Assembly (NCBI RefSeq): GCF_034262375.1
Contig: NZ_CP139558.1
Location: 5,394,001 to 5,458,000, forward strand
Direction of reading: 5' to 3'
Source of the DNA: Mucilaginibacter sabulilitoris
GTDB taxonomy: Bacteria; Bacteroidota; Bacteroidia; Sphingobacteriales; Sphingobacteriaceae
DNA: 64,000 nt
Part shown: positions 36,681-44,879 of the stretch, one piece after another
Layout: the number at the start of each line of letters is the position of its first letter
Position numbering within the stretch: position 1 is the stretch's first letter
Program-made: the position numbers and the translations under genes
Notes under the pieces: model-generated
Told to the model about the DNA's origin: nothing
Seen by the model: the letters and a program-made list of their open reading frames with translations, nothing else
The model's database searches: none

Positions 36681-36995
36681 ATTGGTTTAATTACAAAAGG
36701 TTAACTAAAGATGTGATTTTTAAGCGTGGTTTCAAAATTTATTTTGAATGAGTGATAAGGTCCCTTTGATGCACGAAATTATTGGCAATGCTTACGTTGA
36801 AGAACAGTTCGAAATTTGTATCGTCTGGAGTACAAAATATTCTAAAGTGAACTCGAATACAAAAAACACAGACCAACACTTACTTTTTCAAATCTATAAT
36901 TTTCTTATGATCACTTATAAAGGAGTTAAGTTTGTTGACCATAGAGACTCCATAGTTGATATAAACTTTTTTTATTTTAATTAAACAAATTAATA
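36681..36995. promoter_or_regulatory. Divergent promoter region with an 18-base palindrome
   Basis: This spacer separates the leftward CMD/TonB cluster from the rightward AraC gene. TTCAAAAT (36731-36738) and ATTTTGAA (36741-36748) form a perfect inverted repeat with a two-base centre, 51 bases upstream of the small protein gene. A 78-codon plus-strand frame (36748-36984) lacks any family feature and is probably not a gene. Confidence 0.45.
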
Positions 36996-37868
36996 ATGAA
37001 CGACAACGCATTAGAATTATTTAACCCTCAAAGTAAATCTTTGGTTTTTAAAGTTTTCACGTTTGAGAATGATGAGTATTTTAATAGTTTAAAGCAGTAT
37101 AATTATTTTTCTGTGATCTTGATTTTATCAGGTAAAGGAAGTCTTATGGCCGATATTTCAGAATACAGCTTTAAGGAAAATAGCCTTATGTGCTTTTCTC
37201 TTTATCAGCCGTTTAAGATCCAATGCGAAAAGGGTTTCAAAGGGATCATGGTTAATTTTCATCCTGAGTTTTTTTGTCTTCATAAACACCGGAACGAAGT
37301 TTCATGCAATGGCGTTCTTTTTAATAACATTTATGCGTCACCGATCATCAATTTACCTATTGATGAAACGCAATATTTGTTAACAATTATAACCGGGCTT
37401 AAAATTGAAATGGAACGTACGGGAACCCATCAACTCGAGGTATTGATATCTTATTTAAAAATATTGCTGATCAACGCCTCCCGAATCAAAATTAAACAGA
37501 CGCATTTGGAATATGCTTCAATTGAAAAAAGACCGGTTATTCTAAGTAATTTAAAAAATGCCATTGAGGAGCATTTCAAACTACTTCACAGTCCTGGCGA
37601 CTATGCTGAATTACTAAACATTTCCACCGCAGCGTTAAATAGAATAAGCAAAACTCACTTTAATAAGACATTGTCAAACCTCATAGCTGACAGAATAATT
37701 ATTGAAGCAAAGAGACAGTTATACCTAACCTCCAAACCCGTTAAGTTGATCGCTTACGAATTGGGGTTTAATGACGAGTTTTATTTTAGCCGTTTTTTTA
37801 AGAGCAATGTGGCTATATCTCCTCAGTATTTCAGAGATACGGTTGGCTTTGACCGTGAAAGTATCTGA
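36996..37868 (+). CDS. AraC-family transcriptional regulator
   Basis: A regulator of 290 residues. The N-terminal part (about 1-160) is a cupin-like effector domain (FSVILILSGKGSLMADISEY, FKGIMVNFHPEFFCL). The C-terminal AraC HTH (about 185-285) has a first helix-turn-helix around LLNISTAALNRISKTHFNKT and a second in KLIAYELGFNDEFYFSRFFK, followed by the usual SPQYFRD. It is transcribed away from the CMD/TonB cluster and shares its promoter spacer, so it is the likely regulator of that cluster. Confidence 0.92.
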   Translation: MNDNALELFNPQSKSLVFKVFTFENDEYFNSLKQYNYFSVILILSGKGSLMADISEYSFKENSLMCFSLYQPFKIQCEKGFKGIMVNFHPEFFCLHKHRNEVSCNGVLFNNIYASPIINLPIDETQYLLTIITGLKIEMERTGTHQLEVLISYLKILLINASRIKIKQTHLEYASIEKRPVILSNLKNAIEEHFKLLHSPGDYAELLNISTAALNRISKTHFNKTLSNLIADRIIIEAKRQLYLTSKPVKLIAYELGFNDEFYFSRFFKSNVAISPQYFRDTVGFDRESI

Positions 37869-37983
37869 TACCCAACAAAAGCTAAATTTTTATGATAATA
37901 ATTTCGTGATCGCTTATGGTTTATCCATGTCATTACCCGATTTATCCATGTTGCCAGGTTTTGCAAACAATGACATTTGCATC

Positions 37984-38403
37984 ATGACAATAGAACAAAG
38001 ATTTCCGCTACCCCCATGGGATATGGAAAACGCGGCACAAAAATTACAAATCATAGAAGACGAATGGAACACTCTTGACCCGGAAAAAGTAATAACAGGT
38101 TATGCTCCTGAGGCTGAAGTTCGCTATGGCACAGAGTTTTTGAACGGACATGAAGAAATTAAACAATTCTTAAACCGTAAATGGGAACAACAATTGGGTT
38201 TTAAACTAAAGCTGGATCTTTGGGGGGCACTTAAAGGCAGGATGGCTGTAAGGTTTGAGTGTGAATGGCATGATATTGCCGGACAATGGTATAGAAGTTA
38301 TGGTGTACAGGTTTTTGAGTTTGACGACAATGGATATGTGCAAATGAATTTTACCAGTTTTAATGACGAACCTATAACTGAAAGCGATCGAAAATTGGTG
38401 TGA
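37984..38403 (+). CDS. NTF2-like DUF1348 protein
   Basis: A cytosolic protein of 139 residues of the DUF1348 (NTF2-like) family. The frame is open upstream into the AraC gene, but the family opening is MTIEQRFPLPPWDMENAAQK, so I place the start at 37984. Further marks are EVRYGTEFLNGHEEIKQFL, KWEQQLGF, RMAVRFECEWHDIAGQWYRS and GYVQMNFTSFNDEPI. NTF2-like folds make small hydrophobic pockets used by isomerases and dehydratases; no reaction is known. It follows the AraC gene by 115 bases and may share its control. Confidence 0.85.
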   Translation: MTIEQRFPLPPWDMENAAQKLQIIEDEWNTLDPEKVITGYAPEAEVRYGTEFLNGHEEIKQFLNRKWEQQLGFKLKLDLWGALKGRMAVRFECEWHDIAGQWYRSYGVQVFEFDDNGYVQMNFTSFNDEPITESDRKLV

Positions 38404-38432
38404 GCTGTTCGACGGTTGTACTTTGGTCACTT

Positions 38433-38462
38433 AAGAAGGCGCCCTTAATCGGACGTCTTCTT
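38433..38462 (+). terminator. Hairpin between the DUF1348 and DUF4091 genes
   Basis: AAGAAGGCG (38433-38441) pairs with CGTCTTCTT (38454-38462), nine pairs with one G-U, followed by CTTTTG. It lies 30 bases after the DUF1348 stop and 40 bases before the end of the convergent gene, and may serve both. Confidence 0.55.
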
Positions 38463-38501
38463 CTTTTGAACCGCAAGCACCAGCCTAAATCAGGAACCAT
38501 A

Positions 38502-40202
38502 CTACTTTAACAACTTTACCATTATATTATTTATCCACGCTTCCTGCTTCGGAAAATCACGATAACTTTTAATATCACTAAGTAACTGACTGTCTGGATT
38601 TATCCCTGCAGATTGCAGTATGGCATAATCCTGCAACGCTTCTGCGAAAACCTCCCATCTGATAGAGTCATACGGACCATCGGGCCCCGGATAAACCACA
38701 AACGGATCGCCCTCGGCTATACCCGGATAGGCGGTAGCAGCACCCTCATTGAATGGATCGATAGATTGTTCGGTATCCAGCTTATACCAAAAATTGTATC
38801 CCCAGTGCAGGAAACCCTGCGCTTTTAGTTTATAGAACAGAAAGCCCGACATGCGTATTTTTGCCAAAGGGGTATCGTAAAAACGATTAAGCCATGGCCC
38901 ACGCGGCCCGGTACAATAATAAACCCAATGCGGTATACCTTCTTTTAAATAACTTTCAGCCGAACTGATAATAGGAACCGGAATATCAGTCAGCTTTTCA
39001 CGGCCATACCTTATATCGCTCAGCGCGTCCATTACTTTCATCCAGGGCGCTAATTCATGCAGAATATTTCTTGCTTTTTTGTAGTTTTCGATATGTTCAG
39101 ACCATGGCTCATCGGATAAATGGAAATAAGAGTTTTCCAATAAATTCTCCTTCTTTAAAAAGTGATGGAATTCCGGAAGATATTGCTTCAAAAAATTAAT
39201 ATATACAGGGTCTGTAGCTTTCAAGTGCTCATCCCATAACATTTTATACGTACCATCTTCGTTTTTAGCATATATGTGCATGGCATCCGCTACCCCCCAG
39301 TACAGCCATAAATGGGCCCACTCAAACTTTGCATAACCTAATTCATGGCACATATCAACAAACCGTTTTACGTTTGTCCAATCAAAAGTATACTTGCCCG
39401 GGCTGGTTTCATTAACAATCAGCATTTGGCAGGGTTTCTTAAATACAGCCCGCAATTCAAACAGGTTTTGAATAAAAGCCACATCATTGCCGTGTTCAAT
39501 CAGGTTTTTCATTTGCGCGCGGGTGAGCTGCCACCAGCGTTCATCATACAACGCTGTTTTATAATACAACGCTGTGGCTTCGCCCCGCCACCAATGGGTT
39601 ACGTGAAAATCATGACGCGGTTTGACCACCAAACGAGCCACCTTAATTTTAACCGAAAGGTGCTGTTCCTTCTGCGCTTTTCCTTCTGTCCATGATAGTT
39701 TTACTTTACACTCATGCTCGCCGGGCAATATCGCTGCCGGTACGGTTAAGGTTATCCAAAATGAACGGCTGGCATAAGGTGTTGCGTCGGATTTGGAAAC
39801 AGGGTAAAGCGGTTCGGGTAACATCCCCGGCAAATAGCCAATACCGTCTATTTCCTCTTTGCTTACATCAGTATTGAAATGCGGGAAAGGCACCAGTCCT
39901 ACATATCGCACCTGTGTATGGATATCTCCGCCTTCTACAACGCAAGCAATCTGCGTTTGATCCTTCATTTGGTTATGGAATGCCACCTGAAAAGATATCT
40001 TGCTGTTTCGGGCGGCGAGTAGTGTCATATTACTCCTTTGCAGCACCGGTGATTGTGGAAACACTTTATTTAAAGCGCTTTCCAGCCAAACATCCATATG
40101 TTGGTTAAGTGAGTCGGTTTTATCTGCCGCATAAACTGAGGGAATGCTAAACAAGCAGAGGATAAACGCTCGTGAAATGAGTATCAGAATTTTGCTTTTC
40201 AT
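38502..40202 (-). CDS. DUF4091 / GH123-like exported glycoside hydrolase
   Basis: An exported protein of 566 residues (signal peptide to VYAADK). An N-terminal beta-sandwich (about 30-200) is followed by a TIM-barrel of the DUF4091 type, related to family GH123 beta-N-acetylgalactosaminidases. The key pair is the Asp-Glu of YFHLSDEPWSEH, near residue 361, which in GH123 polarises the substrate acetamido group and donates the proton. Other marks are FEWAHLWLYWG and GFLHWGYNFWY. N-acetylhexosamine specificity is inferred from this pair only. Two copies of a palindromic operator lie upstream, shared with the divergent beta-helix gene. Confidence 0.82.
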   Translation of the reverse strand: MKSKILILISRAFILCLFSIPSVYAADKTDSLNQHMDVWLESALNKVFPQSPVLQRSNMTLLAARNSKISFQVAFHNQMKDQTQIACVVEGGDIHTQVRYVGLVPFPHFNTDVSKEEIDGIGYLPGMLPEPLYPVSKSDATPYASRSFWITLTVPAAILPGEHECKVKLSWTEGKAQKEQHLSVKIKVARLVVKPRHDFHVTHWWRGEATALYYKTALYDERWWQLTRAQMKNLIEHGNDVAFIQNLFELRAVFKKPCQMLIVNETSPGKYTFDWTNVKRFVDMCHELGYAKFEWAHLWLYWGVADAMHIYAKNEDGTYKMLWDEHLKATDPVYINFLKQYLPEFHHFLKKENLLENSYFHLSDEPWSEHIENYKKARNILHELAPWMKVMDALSDIRYGREKLTDIPVPIISSAESYLKEGIPHWVYYCTGPRGPWLNRFYDTPLAKIRMSGFLFYKLKAQGFLHWGYNFWYKLDTEQSIDPFNEGAATAYPGIAEGDPFVVYPGPDGPYDSIRWEVFAEALQDYAILQSAGINPDSQLLSDIKSYRDFPKQEAWINNIMVKLLK

Positions 40203-40244
40203 CTCTATGACGATTTCTTTAATAGGTTATAAGTTTATAATACA

Positions 40245-40258
40245 TGAATACGTATTCA
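40245..40258. promoter_or_regulatory. Palindromic operator, copy 1
   Basis: TGAATACGTATTCA is a perfect 14-base palindrome with a CG centre, the form used by LacI-type and some other regulators. It lies 43 bases upstream of the DUF4091 gene start. A near copy lies 107 bases away in the same 423-base spacer (40203-40625). Confidence 0.55.
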
Positions 40259-40351
40259 AAATTATTATAAAGCTAAAAAATCCACTCATATTTTACTTAA
40301 CTTTTAAAATAAAAATATATATTTTTAACCCTTTCTGTTTTAACAACAGTC

Positions 40352-40365
40352 TGAATTCGTATTCA
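40352..40365. promoter_or_regulatory. Palindromic operator, copy 2
   Basis: TGAATTCGTATTCA matches copy 1 except for one base (T for A at the sixth position). It lies between the divergent DUF4091 and beta-helix genes. No LacI/GntR-type regulator is encoded in the window, so the protein that binds would be encoded elsewhere. Confidence 0.5.
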
Positions 40366-40566
40366 TAAGAAAAAATAATCAGCGCTATTGGTTCACACTC
40401 TCCTCACGCAAAATCGGATATCACGGGTATTTATATAAATTATCCATTATATTAGGGCATTAAACACAATTCCAATAGTGGCGCCAGGATTAACTTATTC
40501 CTGCATGTTTAAACAACAATATATAAAAAGCAACGTATAATGTGTGGCTTCACAGAAGCACGAAAA

Positions 40567-40606
40567 GCTAAAATATGATGGATTTCTAAATCTGATATAT
40601 TTTAGC
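40567..40606 (+). promoter_or_regulatory. Leader hairpin directly before the beta-helix gene
   Basis: GCTAAAATAT (40567-40576) and ATATTTTAGC (40597-40606) form a perfect 10-base stem, with an inner pairing GATTT/AAATC (40581-40592). It ends 19 bases before the ATG. No T tract follows. It may shape translation initiation or be a protein site on DNA. Confidence 0.4.
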
Positions 40607-40625
40607 ACCTGCCTTAAACTTATAA

Positions 40626-42008
40626 ATGGAAAATAAAAATTACTTCATACGCCTGATAGCTGGCATACTTATTATATCATCTTTTGTAATGTGTACCAAA
40701 AGTACAAACGTAGCCGAAACGGCGCCAAACTCCACTCCTGCTCAAGATACAATTCCCGAAACCCTGAGTACCCAGGCAGTTGCTAACTGCAATTATACTG
40801 TTCAGCCTTCTGAATGGATGGTTGACGGAACAAAGATACCGGCCGGATCTACAGTGTGTATCCCTGCCGGAACCCGAGGCGCTTTGCTGCTTAAAAACTT
40901 TAAAGGGACAGCGGCAAATCCTATAATTTTTATTAATAAGGGTGGTAAAGTAACCTTTTCAACAACAGCTACTGCTTCATATGCTTTTAAGACACAAAAC
41001 TGCCAGTATTTCAAAGTATTAGGAAACGGAGCTCCAGGTGTTACCTACGGATTTAATGTAAATGGCGGCAACATCGGCATGACAATGGATAATTTGAGCT
41101 CTGATTTTGAGATCGCAAATGTTGAAGTTCGTAATAGCGGATTTGCGGGTATTATGGCAAAAACCGACCCTACATGCGACGCTACAACCTGGCGGGGCCA
41201 TTTTACAATGAAAAATATCATCATTCATAACAACTATGTTCACAAAACAGGTGGTGAAGGGCTGTATATAGGAAATTCCTTTTATGCCGACGGGGTATCA
41301 CTTGCCTGTGGTAAGGTTTTACCTCATGATGTAGTGAATGCCAAAATATACAAAAATATAACCGATTCTACCGGCTGTGAAGGTATTCAGGTGGGCAGCG
41401 CTACTTCAGGATGCTATATCTATAACAATACGGTTAAAACTCCAGGGATAAGCCCGTTTGCAAATGACCAAAACAATGGCATACAAATAGGTGAAGGTAC
41501 CGGGGGCAAATGTTACAATAACCTGATCAAGAACGCGCCCGGTAACGGCATTATCCTGCTCGGCCTGGGAGATAATATATTGTTTAATAACTATATCATA
41601 AATTCAAAAGCTTACGGCATTTTTGCAGATTCAAGATACACCCCGGGGCCTCATTTTTGGTTTATAAACAATACCATCATTGCGCCAGTTTTAGGTGGTA
41701 TAAAATTAAACTCCGAAACTATTCCAATGAATACAGCCATTAACAACGCTATCATACACCCAGGATCAGGCCTTTACATCATCAGAAAGAGCACCAGTGT
41801 TAAGCTTACGGCTTCAAATAATTATACAAGCACAAGTGTAAGCTCATGCAGATTTGTAAATTACGAGTCGGATAACTTTCATTTATATTCGGCATCACCG
41901 CTTATTAATAAAGGAGCAAACGCTTCAACATATGGGGTAAATTCCGATTTTTATGGTATTAAACGTCCATCGGGTAACGCCTTTGACATTGGAGCTACTG
42001 AGTATTGA
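40626..42008 (+). CDS. Right-handed parallel beta-helix lipoprotein
   Basis: A lipoprotein of 460 residues (lipobox FVMC, C23 or close). After a Thr/Pro-rich linker it has an N-terminal cap (about 55-110) and many parallel beta-helix turns (FKVLGNGAPGVTYGFNVNGG, NVEVRNSGFAGIMAK, IIIHNNYVHKTGGEGLYIGN, GCEGIQVGSATSGCYIYNN, NLIKNAPGNGIILL). The C-terminus (DFYGIKRPSGNAFDIGATEY) is the ending common to many surface beta-helix proteins of Bacteroidota. Such folds are polysaccharide lyases, hydrolases or binders; no catalytic set is clear. It is divergent from the DUF4091 enzyme and probably co-regulated through the palindromes. Confidence 0.85.
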   Translation: MENKNYFIRLIAGILIISSFVMCTKSTNVAETAPNSTPAQDTIPETLSTQAVANCNYTVQPSEWMVDGTKIPAGSTVCIPAGTRGALLLKNFKGTAANPIIFINKGGKVTFSTTATASYAFKTQNCQYFKVLGNGAPGVTYGFNVNGGNIGMTMDNLSSDFEIANVEVRNSGFAGIMAKTDPTCDATTWRGHFTMKNIIIHNNYVHKTGGEGLYIGNSFYADGVSLACGKVLPHDVVNAKIYKNITDSTGCEGIQVGSATSGCYIYNNTVKTPGISPFANDQNNGIQIGEGTGGKCYNNLIKNAPGNGIILLGLGDNILFNNYIINSKAYGIFADSRYTPGPHFWFINNTIIAPVLGGIKLNSETIPMNTAINNAIIHPGSGLYIIRKSTSVKLTASNNYTSTSVSSCRFVNYESDNFHLYSASPLINKGANASTYGVNSDFYGIKRPSGNAFDIGATEY

Positions 42009-42113
42009 TATTGCCGGCAAACATCATATCCGATCCTGGTGAATAAGGTATAACTTTACAAATTGCTTTGCCTTAAGCTTCTAATTTACTATGTTTGCAT
42101 AGTAATATTTATC

Positions 42114-42440
42114 ATGAAATTCGCCTGGCTAAAATATTTACTGGTATTTGTATGTATATTTTCTATACTGGAGAGCACCGGCGTGTCAATTACTTCGATT
42201 TTTAAAAAAGCCAGCGTTTGTCAAACCGATTGCAGCCTGGTTAATGACGATGACGATGCAGCAGAAAAGACCGAAAACAAAGAAAACAACCCGAAAGAAT
42301 TTTGGTCTCTAAATCCTGATCTCTTGTTGCCGCAGTTCCACATGCACGGTAAAGTAATTGATTATCCAGACGAAAAAAGCAATCATCACTTAGCCTGGGT
42401 TCCCCCTGTACCTACCCCTCCGCCAAATTATACGATTTAA
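42114..42440 (+). CDS. Small exported protein with acidic centre and proline-rich tail
   Basis: A protein of 108 residues from the ATG at 42114 (MKFAWLKYLLVFVCIFSIL); the frame is open 17 codons further up but this start gives a clean signal peptide. Then come CQTDC, an acidic run (NDDDDAAEKTENKENNPKE), a His-containing stretch (FHMHGKVIDYPDEKSNHHL) and a tail VPPVPTPPPNYTI. Function unknown. The proline-rich end is like that of the small protein at 36135-36680. Confidence 0.6.
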   Translation: MKFAWLKYLLVFVCIFSILESTGVSITSIFKKASVCQTDCSLVNDDDDAAEKTENKENNPKEFWSLNPDLLLPQFHMHGKVIDYPDEKSNHHLAWVPPVPTPPPNYTI

Positions 42441-42515
42441 TTTTATTGTTACTGTTAAAAACTCTTGCCACAAAGCTGGCAGGTAAAAATATTATCAAAA
42501 TTAAATCTATAAATC

Positions 42516-42944
42516 ATGAAACTTCCCTTTCAATTCATATTGCTATTTATGTTGTTCTCAGTTGTTAGTAAAGCTACATTTGCCCAACAAGTAAATCATA
42601 ATACCCTGAAAATCAACGCTACACCTATTGTCAATTCTCTCGATTATATTGTCAAGCTGCAACCCGTTAGTTATGAATATGACCATAACGGATACAAACA
42701 ACTTAACTTACCAACCGGTAAACAATTTGGTTTTACTGCACATGATGCAAAACTAATAGTCCCATCTGCTGTAAGTAACCGCAATCACTGGTATCCAGCA
42801 GGCAAGGGCAATCAACGTGCAATTACCACACAAGAGGTTAACCTTGAAAAATTAGTGCCGTTATTAGTTGGCGCTGTAAAAGAACAGCAGGCACAAATCA
42901 ACGATCTTAGGACCGAGATAGAACAATTAAAAAAAAGCAAGTAG
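42516..42944 (+). CDS. Exported short protein resembling a tail-fibre chaperone (S74-like) domain
   Basis: A protein of 142 residues with a signal peptide to about TFAQQ. The segment SLDYIVKLQPVSYEYD followed by KQFGFTAHDAK recalls the start of the intramolecular chaperone domain of tail-fibre-like proteins (KLKPVxYxW...GFIAQE), and the C-terminus EQQAQINDLRTEIEQLKKSK is the usual coiled coil. The catalytic Ser-Lys of auto-cleaving members is not evident. Here the domain stands alone, without a fibre part. Role unknown. Confidence 0.6.
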   Translation: MKLPFQFILLFMLFSVVSKATFAQQVNHNTLKINATPIVNSLDYIVKLQPVSYEYDHNGYKQLNLPTGKQFGFTAHDAKLIVPSAVSNRNHWYPAGKGNQRAITTQEVNLEKLVPLLVGAVKEQQAQINDLRTEIEQLKKSK

Positions 42945-42954
42945 GCTTAATTGC

Positions 42955-42990
42955 ATACATAAGATGTGGCAGTTGCCGCATCTTATGTAT
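42955..42990. terminator. Bidirectional terminator between S74-like and GH172 genes
   Basis: ATACATAAGATG (42955-42966) pairs perfectly with CATCTTATGTAT (42979-42990); the stem continues through a T-G pair and GGCA/TGCC. It lies 11 bases after one stop and 37 bases before the end of the convergent gene. No long T tract follows, but the stem is very stable. Confidence 0.75.
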
Positions 42991-43026
42991 TTCGCTTTGT
43001 TCATTTGCCTTATTTATATAATAAAG

Positions 43027-44628
43027 TTACTGCGGCAAAATTTCGGTAGCAGCTGGTTTTGCCCCTACGCTGCTCTTAGCACCCTTAAAGCCGTACCAAT
43101 AAGTAGTCGCGGCAAAATCCGACAGGCCATTTTCCCAGCCGAGGGTTTCTAAGGTGTAACGAAAGGAACGATTAAACGTCACACCGTCAAGATTTCTGGT
43201 ACGGGTGAACGTATTGTACCCGTAGGAGTCCGGGTTATCGGCCCGTGGTGCGTTGGCAAAGGGCGTTTGATACAGCACTACCGGCGCCCAGGAAGTGTTA
43301 TAGTAATCTTCCGTTCCTGTGCCAAATTCTACAGGAAATTTAGCGCCATCCGACCATATCTTCTGATCTCCCTCGCCGTACCATTTATGCATGTGGTTGT
43401 AAACTGCTAAAACATCTCCCAGGAAAATACCCTTGCCGGTAATCGCGTTTAACTCCCAGTCGGCAGGTCTGTCTTTTTCGGTTTGTTTTATGGCTACGTT
43501 ATTTTCATTTTTCCAATCCGCATGAAAATACATACTGCGATTATCCCAATGCCACTTATCAGAAACGACCGACAAAGAAGCCTGGATAGCAACGGCGCCT
43601 TTATTCAACAGCGTAATTTTGGCCGATTTTTGATAAGGCATTACCCAGCGGCTAATCACCGTTCCATCGGCGCTAACTGTTCTGTACCAGCTTTGCAGCT
43701 GCTTACCGCCAACACCACTGCCAGAAAAATCGCCTACCGGACACCAGACTGTTTGTTGTCCGTCAAACTCAATAGATAGTATAGTCGAACGTAAAGCCTG
43801 TTCATAGTCTTCATTTTTTGAGGTTTTGATTTTCAGCGTAATCAAACGTACAGCCTGCGATCTGGAAGGTAAATTCAAAGATGCCTTTGCTGCCGGAAGA
43901 ATTGTACAGTCCATTTCTGATTTTCGCCCGGGAATGGTATTTGTCGGGGTCAACAGCTTTTGATCAACCGAATCTGCAAGTTCTTTGAGTTTTTTTAACC
44001 CGGACAGGGTAAACGTTCCCACTTTGGTATCTGGCGAATAAGTTCGGTAATTTATCTGATAATAACGTGGCTGGTTATCCGTGTCCAGATCTTCCCAGGT
44101 AATTTTGCAATGTTTTGCATAAGGCATGGGCAAATAGAGTGTGCTCCCTCCTTTTTCTTTAGCTTCATAACTGGAATGTGGCTCCAGCAAAGCTTTTCCT
44201 AACGGCAACCCGCTTTTCATAAGATCATAGGCTGGGATAACCAATTCTGGTTCGGTATTGCGGTCAAAATAGATCCGGATATTTCCGTTGCGCCGGAAAG
44301 TTGTAAGCCAAAATCTGACAACAGCACCGGGGCCATCGGCATCCATCATTACCTTTTCCTTGCGTCCATTCACTTGTTCCGTCCTGATGTATTGTGACCG
44401 GTCATCATTGGCAAACCATCCTGGTTGATCGGGCGATACAGAATTTCTGTCGTAACTGCTGGCTTGCATCGTTGTATATACAGGTGCGGGCCATCTGGCA
44501 ACTGCGCCGGCATATGTCATTTCCCTGAGCAGGGTTTTCAAACTAACACTTGTTTGTGCAGAGCAATGGCCATAATAAAACAGGAATAACGCCGCAATTC
44601 CCGGCCAAAACATAATTTTCATTCTCAT
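43027..44628 (-). CDS. DUF2961 (GH172-family) exported protein
   Basis: An exported protein of 533 residues with a DUF2961 double jelly-roll fold. Marks: IRTEQVNGRKEKVMMDADGP near the start, VVRFWLTTFRRNGNIRIYFD, WCPVGDFSGSGVG, and GTGTEDYYNTSWAP, whose glutamate lies in the region that is catalytic in GH172. Characterised GH172 enzymes act on fructofuranose or D-arabinofuranose linkages, some as oligomers; the activity here is open. It is convergent with the S74-like gene and monocistronic. Confidence 0.85.
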   Translation of the reverse strand: MRMKIMFWPGIAALFLFYYGHCSAQTSVSLKTLLREMTYAGAVARWPAPVYTTMQASSYDRNSVSPDQPGWFANDDRSQYIRTEQVNGRKEKVMMDADGPGAVVRFWLTTFRRNGNIRIYFDRNTEPELVIPAYDLMKSGLPLGKALLEPHSSYEAKEKGGSTLYLPMPYAKHCKITWEDLDTDNQPRYYQINYRTYSPDTKVGTFTLSGLKKLKELADSVDQKLLTPTNTIPGRKSEMDCTILPAAKASLNLPSRSQAVRLITLKIKTSKNEDYEQALRSTILSIEFDGQQTVWCPVGDFSGSGVGGKQLQSWYRTVSADGTVISRWVMPYQKSAKITLLNKGAVAIQASLSVVSDKWHWDNRSMYFHADWKNENNVAIKQTEKDRPADWELNAITGKGIFLGDVLAVYNHMHKWYGEGDQKIWSDGAKFPVEFGTGTEDYYNTSWAPVVLYQTPFANAPRADNPDSYGYNTFTRTRNLDGVTFNRSFRYTLETLGWENGLSDFAATTYWYGFKGAKSSVGAKPAATEILPQ

Positions 44629-44879
44629 AATTTATTCAGGTGTCAGTTCTTTAGTGTATTTGGGACTTAATTGTGAAATAAGGCTGTATATTAATTTCTA
44701 AGAACAAATTGCCAGCCCCTGCTCAAATCAGTTTTTTTAAATGTACAATTTTCTTACAACCCACAACAAACGAAACTCAATGCTAATATTTTCAGATTGT
44801 TACCTGACTATAAAACAGCTGCCTAAAGCAACCTTTCGCCTGTAGATAACGAATAATAAAGGTGTTAGCTAACAGGAAC

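Noticed and set aside
36748..36984. 78-codon plus-strand frame before the AraC gene
   Set aside because: Composition is that of an AT-rich spacer and no motif is seen; it starts inside the palindrome region.
37771..37983. Upstream extension of the DUF1348 frame into the AraC gene
   Set aside because: The extension is out-of-frame AraC coding sequence and does not resemble DUF1348; the family match begins at 37984.
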